From positions 2,976,001-3,040,000 of the forward strand of contig NC_068567.1 of NCBI RefSeq assembly GCF_025698545.1: DNA of 64,000 bases. The letters are read 5' to 3'. Made by a program: the position numbers and the translations under genes. Below the pieces are notes generated by a model. It saw only the letters and a program-made list of their open reading frames with translations. It was not told where the DNA came from and did no database searches. Below, one piece after another: positions 39,401-54,400 of the stretch (position 1 is its first letter; each line of letters begins with the position of its first letter). The stretch is from Gossypium raimondii (Eukaryota; Streptophyta; Magnoliopsida; Malvales; Malvaceae).

Positions 39401-42400
39401 CCAATGGGATCTTTTTCTCATTTGAACAATGAATCAATTGTTGTGGCTGTAATTGTAACAACTCGGTTTTAGTTAAATTAGAACAATGGTTTTGAAACCA
39501 CAAATCTGAGGTCAAAAATTCATTTTAATATTATTTTTGGTATTTACAGCATGTGATTATATATGTGTAAAAGTTTCGTCAAGAAATTTTACTGTTTGAA
39601 TGCTTAATTCGGCAAAAGGACTAAATTGCGTAAAATGTAAAAGTTGTGTTCTATAAGCTAAAGGTGTCTAAGAGCTATAGAACATTAAAGTAAAGGTCCT
39701 TAAGTGGTAAATAGGATATTTATGAGTTAGTGTATGATAGTGGAGTGACATTTGGTATAATTACTAATGTTTTTAATGGTAAAATGGTAAATAAGTAAAT
39801 TAATGATAAAAAAAAAAATTTAAAGCCACCATCTTTATTCATCTTCCCCAACCGAAATTTACAGCAATAAGGAAGGCTTTGGGAGCTTGAAACTTTTGGT
39901 TAATAAATCTCTTGTGTGTAAGTGATTTTTAAGCCCGTTTTTGATAATTTTTATGTTTTTGAGATTGTTGCTTCATGTTCTAGCTAGCCCATGCCCTAAT
40001 TTTTGAATTGGTTTGATGAATTTGTGAGTTACCATTGATGATAGATTGATGTTTTTGAATGTTGATGATGGAAAATGAATAATTGTTGATAGATAAATAT
40101 GTTTTGTAAAGTGATTTTTGGCAAAAATGTCAAATGGAGATAAATTGTGAAATATGCCAGTTGAGTGGTTCAAATGTGAAATAAATAAAAGTTTTGGTCT
40201 GCTAGGGGCACTATAGTAATTCGGCTAAGCTTGGGTTATATTGAATTGTGTAAATTTTGTATATTTGTCAAATAGGTACTAAATTGAATAAATGTGAAAC
40301 TTTAGGGGCTAAAGTGCAAAAATTTTCAAATAGGTATTTTTGGATGAAATTGAATGAATAGGTGATTAAATGAGTTAAATTTGAATTCACGTAAATCAAC
40401 AAAGAAAGAAATCAGATTTAGATCGGGGGAAATCGAAAGTTGACGAGTAGTTGATCCGATCCGTTCGTTTCTGTATGAGGTAAGTTCATAAGTAAATAAA
40501 TATTTTTGAATTCAAATATATATGTTTTGTATATTGCCGAATTGATTTATATGTATATATATACATTGTCGAATTGATTTGTCTATGTATATATATATTG
40601 CCGAATTGATTTGAGCATTGGATGACTGGTTTCGTGCATGTATTGATTTAATTACGAAGTCGAAAGCTCCGAATGAATCTTAGGAAATGTATAGGATGAT
40701 GATTTCATGATATTAGGACTTCCGAGGTGTGATTTCGTGTAAGACCATGTTTGAGACATTGGCATCGAAGTGAGAAAATCTATAAGACCATATCTGGGAT
40801 ATGGCATCGGCATTGATTTAAGATCCCGTATAAGACCATATCTGGGATATGACATCGACATCGATTCGAGATCCCATATAAGACCATATCTGGGAGATGG
40901 CACTGGCATTGATTTGAGATTTCGTATAAGACCATATCTGGGATATAGCATCGTTATGAGACTTCGTGTAATACCATAGCTGGGATATTGGCATCGATAT
41001 GAGATTTCCATGTAAGACCATGTCTGGGACATGGCATTTGTACGATACATTATGTACGAGTTTTCCCGAGTATCCTTAGTATTCCAAGTGGTTCAACAGG
41101 TAATCCAAAGATTATGTCAAAGAAAAGACAAGGTATGATCATATTGAATGGATACAGGTATGTACGAAAAATTCATGAGTAATGAACTCAATGTATTTTG
41201 GACATTTGATAAGAATGTAAATGAGTAAGTCATACTTGTAAGAATGATATTGTGATGACCTTGTGATTATAGGTCTATACTTATGAGGTATAGATTTGTG
41301 GTAAATTTGATTGATGATTGTGCGAGGCTTTTAGGCCAAATTAAATTGAGACATGATATGTTTAAGTCTTTGTTGTTGATGTATAGGTGAAATTGGCCAA
41401 TGATTGGCATGTAAATATATGATAATGATTAGCTATTGGAATGGCTAGTTATGGATATGTTTTGGTGTTATGTGTGTCTAAATAAATGTTAATACAAAGA
41501 AATCATGAAAGAGTAAAATTTGCAATAAAATAGTTTTGGACAACAGCTGTTGTATAAATTTGAAAAATCACCAAAAATTGTAGGAATTGCATTAGAGGTT
41601 GAATAAGACATTAAAATGAATATTATTGAGTCTAGTTTCACATAGAAGAAAGCGGTGTAAGCAAAAAATATGATATTATGAGATATTTGAATTTTGTGAG
41701 ATAAGGTTAGAATGATTTGGAATCCCCAATTTCGATTTTGGAAAATTATTAAACATTGTATAAAAACAATTATGGGTTATAATTTATATGATTAAAATTC
41801 TTAATGAGTCTATTTTCAATAGAAACAAACGGAATATCATTCTTAATTTTGAAAATTTTATGGTAAGAAGATATGTGAGTCTAGTTTTGGTAAAATCAAG
41901 TGGATCTTAATTTGGAGTTCTGTAGCGCAAGATATAAATAATTTAGGTAAAATCAAGTGGATCTTAATTTAAAGTTCTGTAGCACAAGATATAAATAATT
42001 TAGTGACTATCACTTGAGTAGACAGCTTGATGTAAACATGAGTAAATAGTGCAACTCTGTGCAATTTTGATTGTATTACCTTGAGATATGTTGTGAGGAT
42101 TGGTAAAAGCATGCTAACAGATTTCTTATTGTTTACTTACCAACTTACTAAGCTATATAGCTTACCCCCTTTCTTTCTTTTTCCTATAGTGTCACAGATA
42201 CTAGCTCGGGTTGGAGATCGTCGAAGATTCTATCACACTATCAAGCTATTGATCGATATCAACATATTCAAACATTTTAAGTTTATGGCATGTATAGGGA
42301 CTCAGTCATTTTGTGTATGAGTTATTATGTTTTGGCCAAATGTTTTGGTTTGTAATGGTTAAAGGTTTGATTTTATGTGTAGCCATGTAACTTGACTTAT

Positions 42401-45400
42401 ATTGGCTAATTGGTTGTAAGCCTATATATATATTAATTATATGCCAATGTCTTGTGATGTGAGTTGCGTTTGCATGATACATGATGAGTTGTGGGTATGG
42501 CCTAAATTCCTAATGGTTGTATGTGCTGCAAGTCTTGATGTCCAATGGCTAAGTTTTACTCAATGGTATGGTATGTTAATTAGATATAATTATGCTAGTA
42601 TAAGAGTTGTTGATGATGTATATGTATAAATAGTTTTAAATTGAATGAAATTTTATGGCCCGGTTTTGTATGGTTGCTTATGTTTAAGACAGGTAATGCC
42701 TCGTATCCTGTCCCGACGTCGGACACAGGTAAGGGATGTTACAGTAATTGTCTTGATATAAAATTAAATCTATTTTAATCAAAAATAGCATCTCTTGATT
42801 CAATAACAGTATTAATTGAAACTGAATCATTTGGTTCAATTACCATGAACCTATATGCCTTGCTATTATGTGCATAACCTATAAATATGCATTCAATTCC
42901 TCTTTCACCTAACTTTTTACATTTAGGTGTTGGAACTTTGACAATAGCTCTATAACTGCAAACCGTCAAATAATTAATGTTTGGTTTCCTTTTCTTCCAT
43001 TGTTCATAGGGGGTTATTTTAGTTTCCTTATTAGGAACTCTATTCAATATATGACAAGCTGTTAGAACAGCTTCTCCCCAAAAACATTATCCAAGACTTG
43101 AATATGATAACATTGAATTTACCATTCTAGTTAAGACTTTATTTTTCCTCTCAAGTACGCCATTTTGTTGTGGGGTGTAAAGGGATGAAACTTGATGGAC
43201 AATTCTAGTGGATTCAAAATAACTTGGATTATAGTATTCTCCACCTCTATCTGATCTTAAGCACTTGATAAATGATTCACACTGAAGTTCAACTTCAGAT
43301 TTATAACTTTAAATTTATCAAACGCTTCATCTTTTGAATGCAATAAATATGCATAACAATATCTAGAACAATCATCAATAAAAGTAACAAAATATTTCTT
43401 TCCACCTAACGTAGGAGTATTATGCATGTCACATAAATCATTATTTATCGAATCAAGCAATTTTGTTTTCCTTTTAACCTTAGGGAAAGGGTTTCTTGTA
43501 ATTTTAGTCAACATACATGTATTACATTTTTCAATATTATTATTAAAAATATGAATTAAATTTAACTTATACATGTCATTCAATTTTCTATAATTCAAAT
43601 GACCTAATCTATAATGCCACAAATAAAAAGATTCAACCATTTAAGTAGAAATAGTATTTTTATTCTTGAGTTTGAACATACTCATACATATACCCTTTCC
43701 CCATAAAAATTCCTCCCTTAGACAAAATAAACTTATCTGCCTCAAAAACAAGTTTGAAACCAAACTTATTCAACAAACTTTCAGACACTAAATTCTTCCT
43801 AACTTCTGGTACATAATATACATCATTTAAGGTTCAAACTTTTCCAGAAGTGAATTGTAGTTCAAGAAACCCTTTGTCTTTGATTGCTGCGGTGTAAGAA
43901 TTTCCCATGTACAAGACATTGTCATTTTCACATTGTGTGAACTTTGTGAACATGCTTTTGTCTTTCACACATGTTTGGTTACTCCGGTATCAATCCACTA
44001 TGTATTATCATCTTGTGCCATATTAATTTCAAATATCATTGCAACGAACTTTTCGTTATTATCAGCATTAGAAGATGATTTCTTCCTTAAAAATCGACAT
44101 GCATTCTTGAAATGTCCTAGCTTTCTACAATGATAGCATGAGCCTTTTTGTTCCTTTTTGAACTTAGGTGCTCTATCAGTCTGTTTGAACTTTCTCTTCA
44201 ATGGTTTAGTAGTTTGAACTTCCTCCGTAACATGCACTTTGGCATTTTCAAAATTTAGGTTATGATCTTGTTTTTGATATTCTTCTTCAATACGAAGATG
44301 ATTTGCCAAAGCCTCAAGAGATATTTCCTCTTTCTTATGTTTTAGACTTCTTTTAAAGTCTTTCCAAGATGGAGGAAGTTTGTGTATTATGGAGGATACA
44401 ACAATCATTTCATCCATTTTCATATCATATTGTTTGAACTGATTTAGCATCTTTTCAATATCATGGAATTGTTCCATAACAGAACGACCATCAACCATTT
44501 AATAATTATTGAAACGACTGACAAGAAATTTCTTACTTGTAACATCTTCGGTCATGTATCTTGTCTCCAATTTTTCCCATAATTCTTTAGCGATGACCTC
44601 GTTTTGGCAGGTGTCGAACAAACCATCAAATAAACCATTCAATATGTGGCCCATGCACATGTAATCAGCATTGTCCCATTTTTGTTTTTCTATAATTGTA
44701 GCAACAGATTAGTTATCATTCTCTTTAGGTTTAGGAGTATCCAAAACATAAGCAATCTTCAAAGTTGATAATAAGAAGTGCATCTTTTTTTGCCATCATC
44801 GAAAATTGCCACCATCAAACCGATCAAGTTTGACAAAGTTGGAAGCCAACTCCCTTAGTATTCCACTTTCATGTGTTATGGTAGTCATCATGAATTATAG
44901 AACCTTAAAATTGTTAGTACAAAACTCTGGTGAAGAAAATCTTGAACACACGAACAAAACTCGAACAAAAAAAAGAAATAGGACAAGGCTCCAAGGCGTG
45001 TATCAAGTCACTATCTTTAAGGTTATATTCACCCCCACCTATATTCGGTGTGCAAATGAGTTCCAAGAAAATTAACCTCAAGGATACAATGAAGCTAATG
45101 ACTATTTACATTTTGGACTGACGAGAACAGCCCACTACACACTGAGCAATGTATGACAAGAAACTCAATTTCTATAAAGGATTTCTATTGAACTGCACAA
45201 TTAACATACACCAATATGACATCACCACAAGAAGAGCACACTTTACTAATGATAGAAAACCATAGCCCAAAGCAGAAAACAAGAAGTGAGAGAGCAAGTT
45301 ATATCTTAAAACAAACACTACTACGAAACCCTTCTCAACATGGAAAACACCACATCAGAAACTATGACAAATAGCGGCTCCACCCATAATCCAAAACCAA

Positions 45401-48400
45401 GCAACTAACTATAGTGATCACCCTTGCTAAAAAAACCTTTACATAAATCAACGAGCAAGCATTGGACTTCACCCCAAGTAAGAAAATGATCCATCAAACC
45501 TTGAAAAAGCTTTAGACACCATCACTTATCAGTAGATAAGAAACCTAAAATAGAGCCAACACCAGCAACACCTTATCAAGACCAACAGCTAGAAAAAATC
45601 TCAATGGAACCGATATCAAAGGAAACTCAATGTCATATCGGCTTCCATAAAACTTTCAAACCACCCCACTATAGCTCTTAAGACTGACGATAACCGTACT
45701 TTAAAATCACCAAAGCATCCACTTCGAGAGACACCTTCAATCATAACACAATGAATAGACTCAAATTCAATTCTATAATCACAACATACCAAAAAAGACA
45801 GAAGCCATTTTCAATAAAATAACAGCCTCAACCGATCAGTAGGCCATAAAAGGCACAAAACACCATAATGCATCATCCAACCTCAGCAACATACAAATTG
45901 TTTATCATGGTGTTATAATCAATCTTGGGTTCAAACCCACTATAAGTATATTTTTATTGGTTTCTGTTAAAATAAAAAGACTAAAATACTCAATTAACTT
46001 GTGACACCAACTTAGTTAGGAGCTTAAATAATAATAAGTATAGATACAATTGATGAATATAATAAAATATGCATATTAAAATAAAAATATATAAACGATA
46101 TTAAAATAAAGTTTTAATGGTGATATACTTGAAGTTTTATTATTGTGATTGTCTTAGGTTCAAATCCCTCATATTCATTTTTAATTATTTTTTAAAATAA
46201 AAGATTAAACTACCCTCGAACAATATAACTTATTCTAATTATGAAAAATATTTTCGTAATTTCTCTAATCTGAATTGGCGACACCAATTCAGTTAGGGAC
46301 TTAAATAATAGTATAGATAATATAATTTTTGGCCCTCAACTTGGGAATTAGATGCACTTTAATATTGTATTATTTTTTTCCAATTTTATAACTAAACTTG
46401 GCAAGTAAATTCAAGTGGTCATTGAACTTGGATTCTATCAACATTTGATGATGTGACTGGTGTTATTGAAACAAAATCAGATCATTCGGTCAAATTGACT
46501 GAACTGAAAAGCGATTGGTATAACGGTCCAAACAAAGGGGTTGAACTGATTGAATCGGAAATTGGTCAAAATTGACAATTTAAAAAATTATTTTAACTTT
46601 ATTTTTAGATTTTTAGGAATTTTTAATTAATTATTTAATTATTATTGGTCTAGCAGTCGAACCGATTGAATAAGAAATCAATAGTTTTATCTTTTAACCA
46701 CCGGTCCGATTATTAAAACACTAGATGCGATACTGTGAGATTGTAGCACATCATCACCTAAAATTTTATATAATTTTTTAATTTTCAAGTGATATATGTG
46801 ATCATGTCACATAATCAAACTTTTAAATTTTGTATGTTCAGGGATTAAAATAGACCTAATTGTTAAATTCAAATGATAAAGTGGGCTAAAAAAATCCTGG
46901 TAGCCAATAATAGAAAAAATATACTATTTAAAAAATAATAATTAAAGCGGACCCACTTGGTGATATTGCTCTTTTTCCATAGTTCCCGACAATATTGTAT
47001 CCGTCTATATGTCTTAAATATGCTGCAACCAGCAAAATTTGTTTTCTAATATTTGGCAATTTTTACTTGCAAGACAACGATGAAAAACACTTAAATAATC
47101 AGTACAGTCCTCCTCAATAATTGTAAGTCGTAATAGACCTGATATTTTGGCTTATAATAATGTCTCACATTTACTTTCATATCTAATCTTGATGTTTTTA
47201 ACAATAGCGTAGAGTAGTGGACATGCTCTTAAATTAATAATAGTAAAATTATATTTTATCCTTAAAAAAAATAAAATTTAATTTAATTCAATTCTTTAAA
47301 AATTATAAAGATGTATACTATTAAAAATTATATTTTGTTTATTTACGTTATCACGTGTTACCTGTGTAGAAAATGAAGATTTTGACAATAAAAAAGAATA
47401 GTGTGGTGAGAATGGAGGGTTAGAAAGGAATAATGCTTCATTATTTTATTCATTCCCAAAAAGAGGGATATATGATATAAGTAAATGCAAGGAATGAACG
47501 CGTATAAAATTTAGACATGTTACTTATCCACCTGAATGGCATCATAGACTGGTGTTTTGGCTTTTATAATATTAATCTCTCACATATACGACCAACCTAC
47601 CCTGAACATATGACGAACCCATTTGCGTCATTGCAAACGCAATTTTGGTCCTTATGCTATAATAAAGGAGGAAATGGTTCTGGTTTAGAGAAGAAAAATG
47701 AATGCGCTGATGATGCTTCTAATTCTTGCTCCATGTTGCTTCTTCTTCATAGCTTTAATAAAGTTACTTTATGATTACCTATGGATACCCCTCCGTATTC
47801 AGCATATGCTGAATTCACAAGGGATCAAAGGACCTCCTTACAGATTCATCCATGGCAACAACAAGGAAGTTACCAAAATGAAACAAAAAGCTTTAAGTAA
47901 ATCTGTGGGCTTGACAGATGATTTATTTCCCAAAGTACAGCCACATATTTACACCTGGACCAACAGATATGGTAAGATCCATGCTTGTTTTTTTCAATAT
48001 GATTTATAACTTGTAGTTCTAAGAAAAGGTAGACCCTTTTTCTTTTCATGTTATTAGGGAAGAATTTTGTTTATTGGAACGGTGCTCGAGCTGAATTGGT
48101 GATTTCAGAGCCTGAATTAGTCAAAGAGGTTCTGAAAAATAGTGAACAAATTTTTCAGAAAAAGAAACTTTCAGATATTGGTAGGAAGTTCTTGGGGAAT
48201 GGGCTTATATTCATTGAGGGGGAAAAATGGGCAAAGCATCGAAAGCTGGCCAATCACACTTTCCATGGGGAAAGCCTAAAGGTAAGTCTTCCAAATATAT
48301 AAACTAGGTGTAATTAATTTACAAGAATTATACATAGACTACAATATTTTGGTAAAATTTTGTATTGTTAGCTAAGGATAAATTTATTATGGACGTTGAA

Positions 48401-51400
48401 TTTTAGACTTAATGTTGTAAAATAAAAGATTGAGTAAGAGATTTAAAAAAATATATAATTTCATTAAAAAGCACTCTTTTAACTTATTGACTTGGATTAA
48501 AATCTAGTTTGAAAAGGTGTTTATTTGTCAAATTTTTTAATTTGAAATCATGATTTTGTCTTAAAAAGTGTTTTTCAGACTCCAATTATATATGTCACTA
48601 CTACTTACATATAGGAGGATTGTTTGGGCAGAACATGACTCCAGCAATAATTGCTAGTGTTGAAACAATGCTAGAAAAGTGGAAAGGCCAAGAAGGCAAA
48701 GAGATTGAAGTGTACCAAGAATTTAGGTTATTAACTTCAGAAGTGATTTCCAGAACAGCATTTGGTAGCAATTACATGGAAGGGGAGAAGATATTTGCCA
48801 TCTTGAGAAAGTTGACAGTAATTATGAGTCGAAATCTTTCCAAGACTAGAATTCCTTTGATCAGGTATCTTCCCTCTACGCTTAATTAATCCCAACTTTT
48901 ACCTTGATTTCAACTAGCTTTTGAATGCAACTTTTAGACTTTCATTCCCCATTGATTTGGTTTTCTCCTTATATATAGCTGACCCTGGTTTGCTTTTGCA
49001 GCAAGTTGTGGAAATCTGCTGATTTGCTAGAGGCTGAAAAACTTTCAAAAGAAATAAAAGATCGTGTGATGAAGATTGTTAAGAAAAGAGAAGACAAAGT
49101 TGTGAATGAAGAAGTCAATAGCTTTGGCAGTGATTTTCTTGGATTACTTCTAAATGCCTATCATGATTCGGATGCGAAAAACAGGCTTTCCTTGGAAGAC
49201 GTGGTAGCTGAATGCAAAACATTCTATTTTGCTGGACAAGAAACTGTTAATTCCTTACTTGCATGGATAGTCTTGCATTTGGCAATCCACGGAGATTGGC
49301 AAGAAAAAGCGAGAAGAGAGGTGATTGACATATTTGGTAACCAAAATCCACATCTCGAAGGCATCGCGAAACTCAAAATAGTAAGAAAACTATCTAACTG
49401 GGAATTCAAATAGCCATCAACATTATGCAATCTAACATATTTGTCTATTTCCTAAACAGATGACCATGATCATCAATGAAACTCTAAGATTGTATGGTCC
49501 ATCAAATGGCCTGGCAAGAGCAGTTACAAGAGAAGTTCAGTTGGGAAAACTACTCTTGCCTGCTAATATAGATATTCTGCCTTTAAATATTGGACTTCAC
49601 CGTGACCCTCACTTTTGGGGAGATGATGTGCATCATTTTAAACCCGAGAGATTCGCTGAAGGGATTGCCAAAGCTACCAATTACACCACGGCTGCATTTT
49701 TTCCCTTCGGGTTGGGACCTCGATCTTGTGTTGGTATGACATTTGCAACAATAGAAACAAAGGTTGCTCTCTCCATGATTCTACAACGTTACACAATTAC
49801 CCTCTCCCCTGCCTATGTCCACTCTCCAATACCTATTCTCACCCTTCGACCACAACATGGAATTCAGGTAATACTTGAGCCGATACATAGTAATGCTTGA
49901 AGTACATAGCTGCTAAGAAATAAGGGTTTAACATGGTTCATGTATTTTAGTTTTAAAAGATGACATTTAATATGTATAAGGTTCTAGCATTTGCAACCCC
50001 TTCCCTCCTATGGTGTGCCCACCTTCATACATAATGAAATGCAAGTAGCTACTTATTTCCAAGATGCTAAAACACACAATCAATAAAGAAGAATATGTCG
50101 AGGCAAGTTTTGGGAGCAGTGACTCGAGAAATGACAACTGCGTTTGGCACGCGCAGGTCACATAACTTTTAGCATGTTTGAAAAAAAATATTTTGATTAC
50201 TTGCTTGCATCTTTTTTAGGATTTTGTGCATCCAATCTTGTGTTTATTATTTAATTAATCTCAGATTGATTTTTCTTAAACTAGTGGTTATACTAAGGCT
50301 TGTTAGCGGATTAAACTTTGTGCAAAACACTATAGATGTAGATGTGTTTCCCGTGATGGGATTTGTATCTACTAAAAATAAATTCCTACACTTGAAACCA
50401 AAATTAAATTTGTAGTATATAGAGTAGGGTTGATCCCACAAAGGTTGATCTATCCAAATTTCTATTTCTTTATAACTAGAACGTGTCCCGAGCAGTTTTT
50501 ATGCCCATGACTTGTGCCAACCTATACGAAAAACTAAGGGGAATTAAATCTGAAAAATAAATAAACAACAAAAATAAATTAATAATTAAAATGAAGTAGA
50601 AATAAGTAAAATGAAATTAAAATTGAATAAACCGATAAAACAAAAGCTTTAGCTTCAAGCTCGATTTTGACTTAGTCTTCAAACTGATCACGGAGAATGA
50701 ATTTTTTTTCCTTTAATTAATAAGTCAATTATAGATGCCAAGGAACGAACCTCAAAGCACCTAATTCTTCCATAGTGGTAAATTAATTGCGGGAACAGCT
50801 CGACGGCTAAGCCTTATCAAGTGAATAACCTTGAAAGTAGCATTGGTGATTTAATTCATTGGTAGCCTTGCAAACTAAAAGAACCTGACTCAAATCAACG
50901 GCCTCAATTGTATGAGTCATTTAAACTTAATTATTAACTTCTTTGATGGATCCAACCACTCACGCCATTTGTCATGTCAATTTGTAATTCAGTGGATCTA
51001 ATACAACAATTACGGATAGCATCGATTCTCTAACTTTATGTCGTTCAACACTAAACCAAGGGACTCTTCTTGATTTTGATGCTAAAATAACATTGAGAAG
51101 TGATCAAGTTTATCTTTTAAATTGGAGAATTAACGAATACCGAAATGGAGAATATAAATACGATTTTAAAAGTTCACTGTTCAAATATTGGATCAATTAT
51201 CAATCTAAAACTAGGTTAAATTTAACATCTCATAAATTAAAAAACAAGAAAAGAAAATAGTTGAAGGAGAATATTTAATTGAAATTAAAAAAACACTAAA
51301 ATAAAATCAAAACAATAGTTAAATGATGAAGTTGCTTTGAAACTGGAGTTACCATTTTCGTTGGAGGAGATAACAGAGGCAGTGTGGAGTTGCGATGAGT

Positions 51401-54400
51401 CGAAAGCATCTGGGTCGGATGGCTTTAATATGTGCTTTTTTAGAAAATGTTGAGATGTTGTAAAAGAGGAACTTTTTAGAATGATGTTAGACTTTTTTAG
51501 ATCTAGAAAGCTTGAGAGGAGCATAAATTCTTCATTTATTGCACTCATATCCAAAATCGAAAATCCAAATAAAATATTAGAATTTAGACCAATTTTTTTG
51601 GTGAGCTTGTTGTACAAGATAGTGGAAACGGTGTTATCTCGAAGAATTAGGGAGGTTGTTGGAGAGGTAGTGAGTGAAACACAATGTAAATTTACCAGAG
51701 GTAGACAAATATTCGATGGAACTTTAATTGTAAATGAAATTATCCATTCGATTAAAAAGAAAGATGGTATTGGGGGGCAATCTGATTTTTAAACTAGATT
51801 TTTCTAAAGCATATATATGATTGTGTTTGTTGGGATTTTTTGGAGTTAGTTTTACTCAAGATGGGATTTGGCGAGAAATGGATAGAATGGATTATGGAGT
51901 GTGTATCTATGGCGAGAGTAGCAGTAATTATCAATGGGTCAACCAAAAATGAATTCAGATTCCGCCGAGGTCTCCATCAAGGATATCCGTTATCCCTATT
52001 TTTATTTATCCTAGTGACGGAAGTGCTACATTTCTCGATGGATAAAGCAGTGGAGATGGGACTAATTTAGGGCATTCAAGATGTTATTCCCGTGTAGATT
52101 TTTTCTCATTTACTATTCGCGAACGATACTATACTATTCTTGAGAGCAGATGAAGATGAGGTGAGAAATTCGAAGTATATTTTATGGTGTTTTGAGATCT
52201 TTTCAAGTCTTAGTATCAATTTCAAAAAATCATGTTTAGTAGGATTTGATGTGAATGAAGAACTCTTATATCAAATGGCTACAATATGTAAGTGTAAGAT
52301 AAGGTTTTTGCCTTTTAATTATCCAGGGATTCTATCGGGAGCAAATCTGAGGAGAGTATCCACTTGGGACGCAATTGTAGAGAGATTCAAGAAGAAATTA
52401 TCGGGATGGAAATGTCGTCCGCTCTCATGGGCTGCAAGGATTGTATTGATTAATGTTGTTTTGTCTGCCTTGCTAATTTATTTCATGTCTATATTCCAAG
52501 CTCCAGTGACAGTTATTAAAAGGATCGACAAGATAAGGATAAATTTTCTTTAGAGGAGTATAAATGGTAAAAGGAAGATGGCAAAGGTAAGCTGGAAACA
52601 TATATGTAAGCCAAAGGAGAAGGGAGGAGCAGGAGTGGTGAATCTCATAATTAAAAATAGAGCTTATTAGCAAAATAGAGTTGGAGATTCGCGGTTGAAA
52701 AAGACGCGCTGTGGCGAAAACTCATCCTAGCAAGGTATGGTTAGCGCACGCAACAGTGGCGCTTTAGGACGACTAATCTAAAAAATATGTCGATTGTATG
52801 GAGAGGTATTGTAGAAAATTCTAAAGACGCTAATTGTAATACCCCTAACCCTTATCCATCACCAGAATAGGGTTATAAAGCTTTACCAGACTTTTCAAAA
52901 TCAAACACGATCATTTCATAACATTTAGTATACATATTAAAAACTATTCATATAATACTCATATTGTCCCTTATATAGGCCCTCAAGGCCCAAAATACAC
53001 TTTAGAAGTGAGTCGGGATTAAACCGGACACTCTAGAAATTTTTCGCGAAATGTCAAAATTTTCCTTAGAAATAAGGAACACACGCCCGTGTGGCCAAGC
53101 CGTGTGGCTCACATGGCCTGAAGACATGCCCATGTCCTAAGCCGTGTGGGCATTCAATGTGAGGCACACGGCCGAGTCCCAGCCCGTATCCTTACCCGTG
53201 TAATTCTCTGACTTGTGTCACATGGCCAACCACACGCCCTTGTGCTAGGCTGTGTGCAAAGTACAGGGGTCACATGTCTGTGTGCTAGGTCGTGTGTAAA
53301 AACCTAGGCATTCTGTTTTGAAATTTCAAGGTGCAGGGGACACACGGCCAGATCACATGCCCATGTGCCAAGCCGTGTGTCACACACGGCTGAGACACAC
53401 GCCCGTGTCTCTGCCCGTTTGGACGAAAATAGGCCATTTTAAGGCCACTTTTCTCACCTTTTTTGACATCAACCTATAGACAGCAATTCAATATACCAAA
53501 TATCCCTAATCAAGCAATAAACACAAGCCAAAAATCATGTTTTAAGCATAATAAGCTATCACGAAATTCAATTGTCTAAATTTGCCAAACTAACTTCATT
53601 CATTGATTTACCAAAACCTACTCCTAGCTATATACATACAAACACACGCATATATATATAATTGTCATTCATAATTATACTCCAAGTATAGCCTTTTTCA
53701 ATCCATCCCTATACATGCCGTATAAACCATAAAATGTACAACAAAATCTACCGGAGTAATCTAGATAGTGTGACCCGATGTGTTGATTCGAACTTCTTGA
53801 AAATCTACAAAGAACATTAAACAACACAAGTAATCTTAATGAAGCTTAGTAAGTTCGTTGGCTTAATACATAAATCTTACCGAACATACCATGACAATTC
53901 ATTTAAGTAAATCGTTCATTACACATTTCCTGCCAACTACAACTTTAATCGATGAATTCGCTTCTTTGAGCTCAATATCAATAATAACCTAAATTCTTCC
54001 ACATTAATTCCATATAGCACTTGCCACTTCTTGTCAATCAAAGAACGATTTACGGATTTGAGTACATCGTAAACAAAAGCCCAAAGGTTGCACGAAAGAA
54101 CATAAGTGCTAAACTGAAACCTATAAGGGTTGAACGAAAGCTCATAAGAGCTAAATGGAAACCCATGAGGGTTAAACTGAAGCTCAAAAGAGCTGAACTA
54201 AAACTCAAAAGGGTTATACTAAAGCTCAAAGAGCTAAACGGAAACCCATTAAGGTTAAACGGTAACTTGTATAAGTTAACTAAAGCTCATGAGAGCTAAA
54301 CGGAAAGTACACACGAAATTTTGCAACAAATGCTGAACCTTGATTTACTTGGGTAATTTACCGTCAATTCCTCATTTACACAGAACGACCTTACTCAATC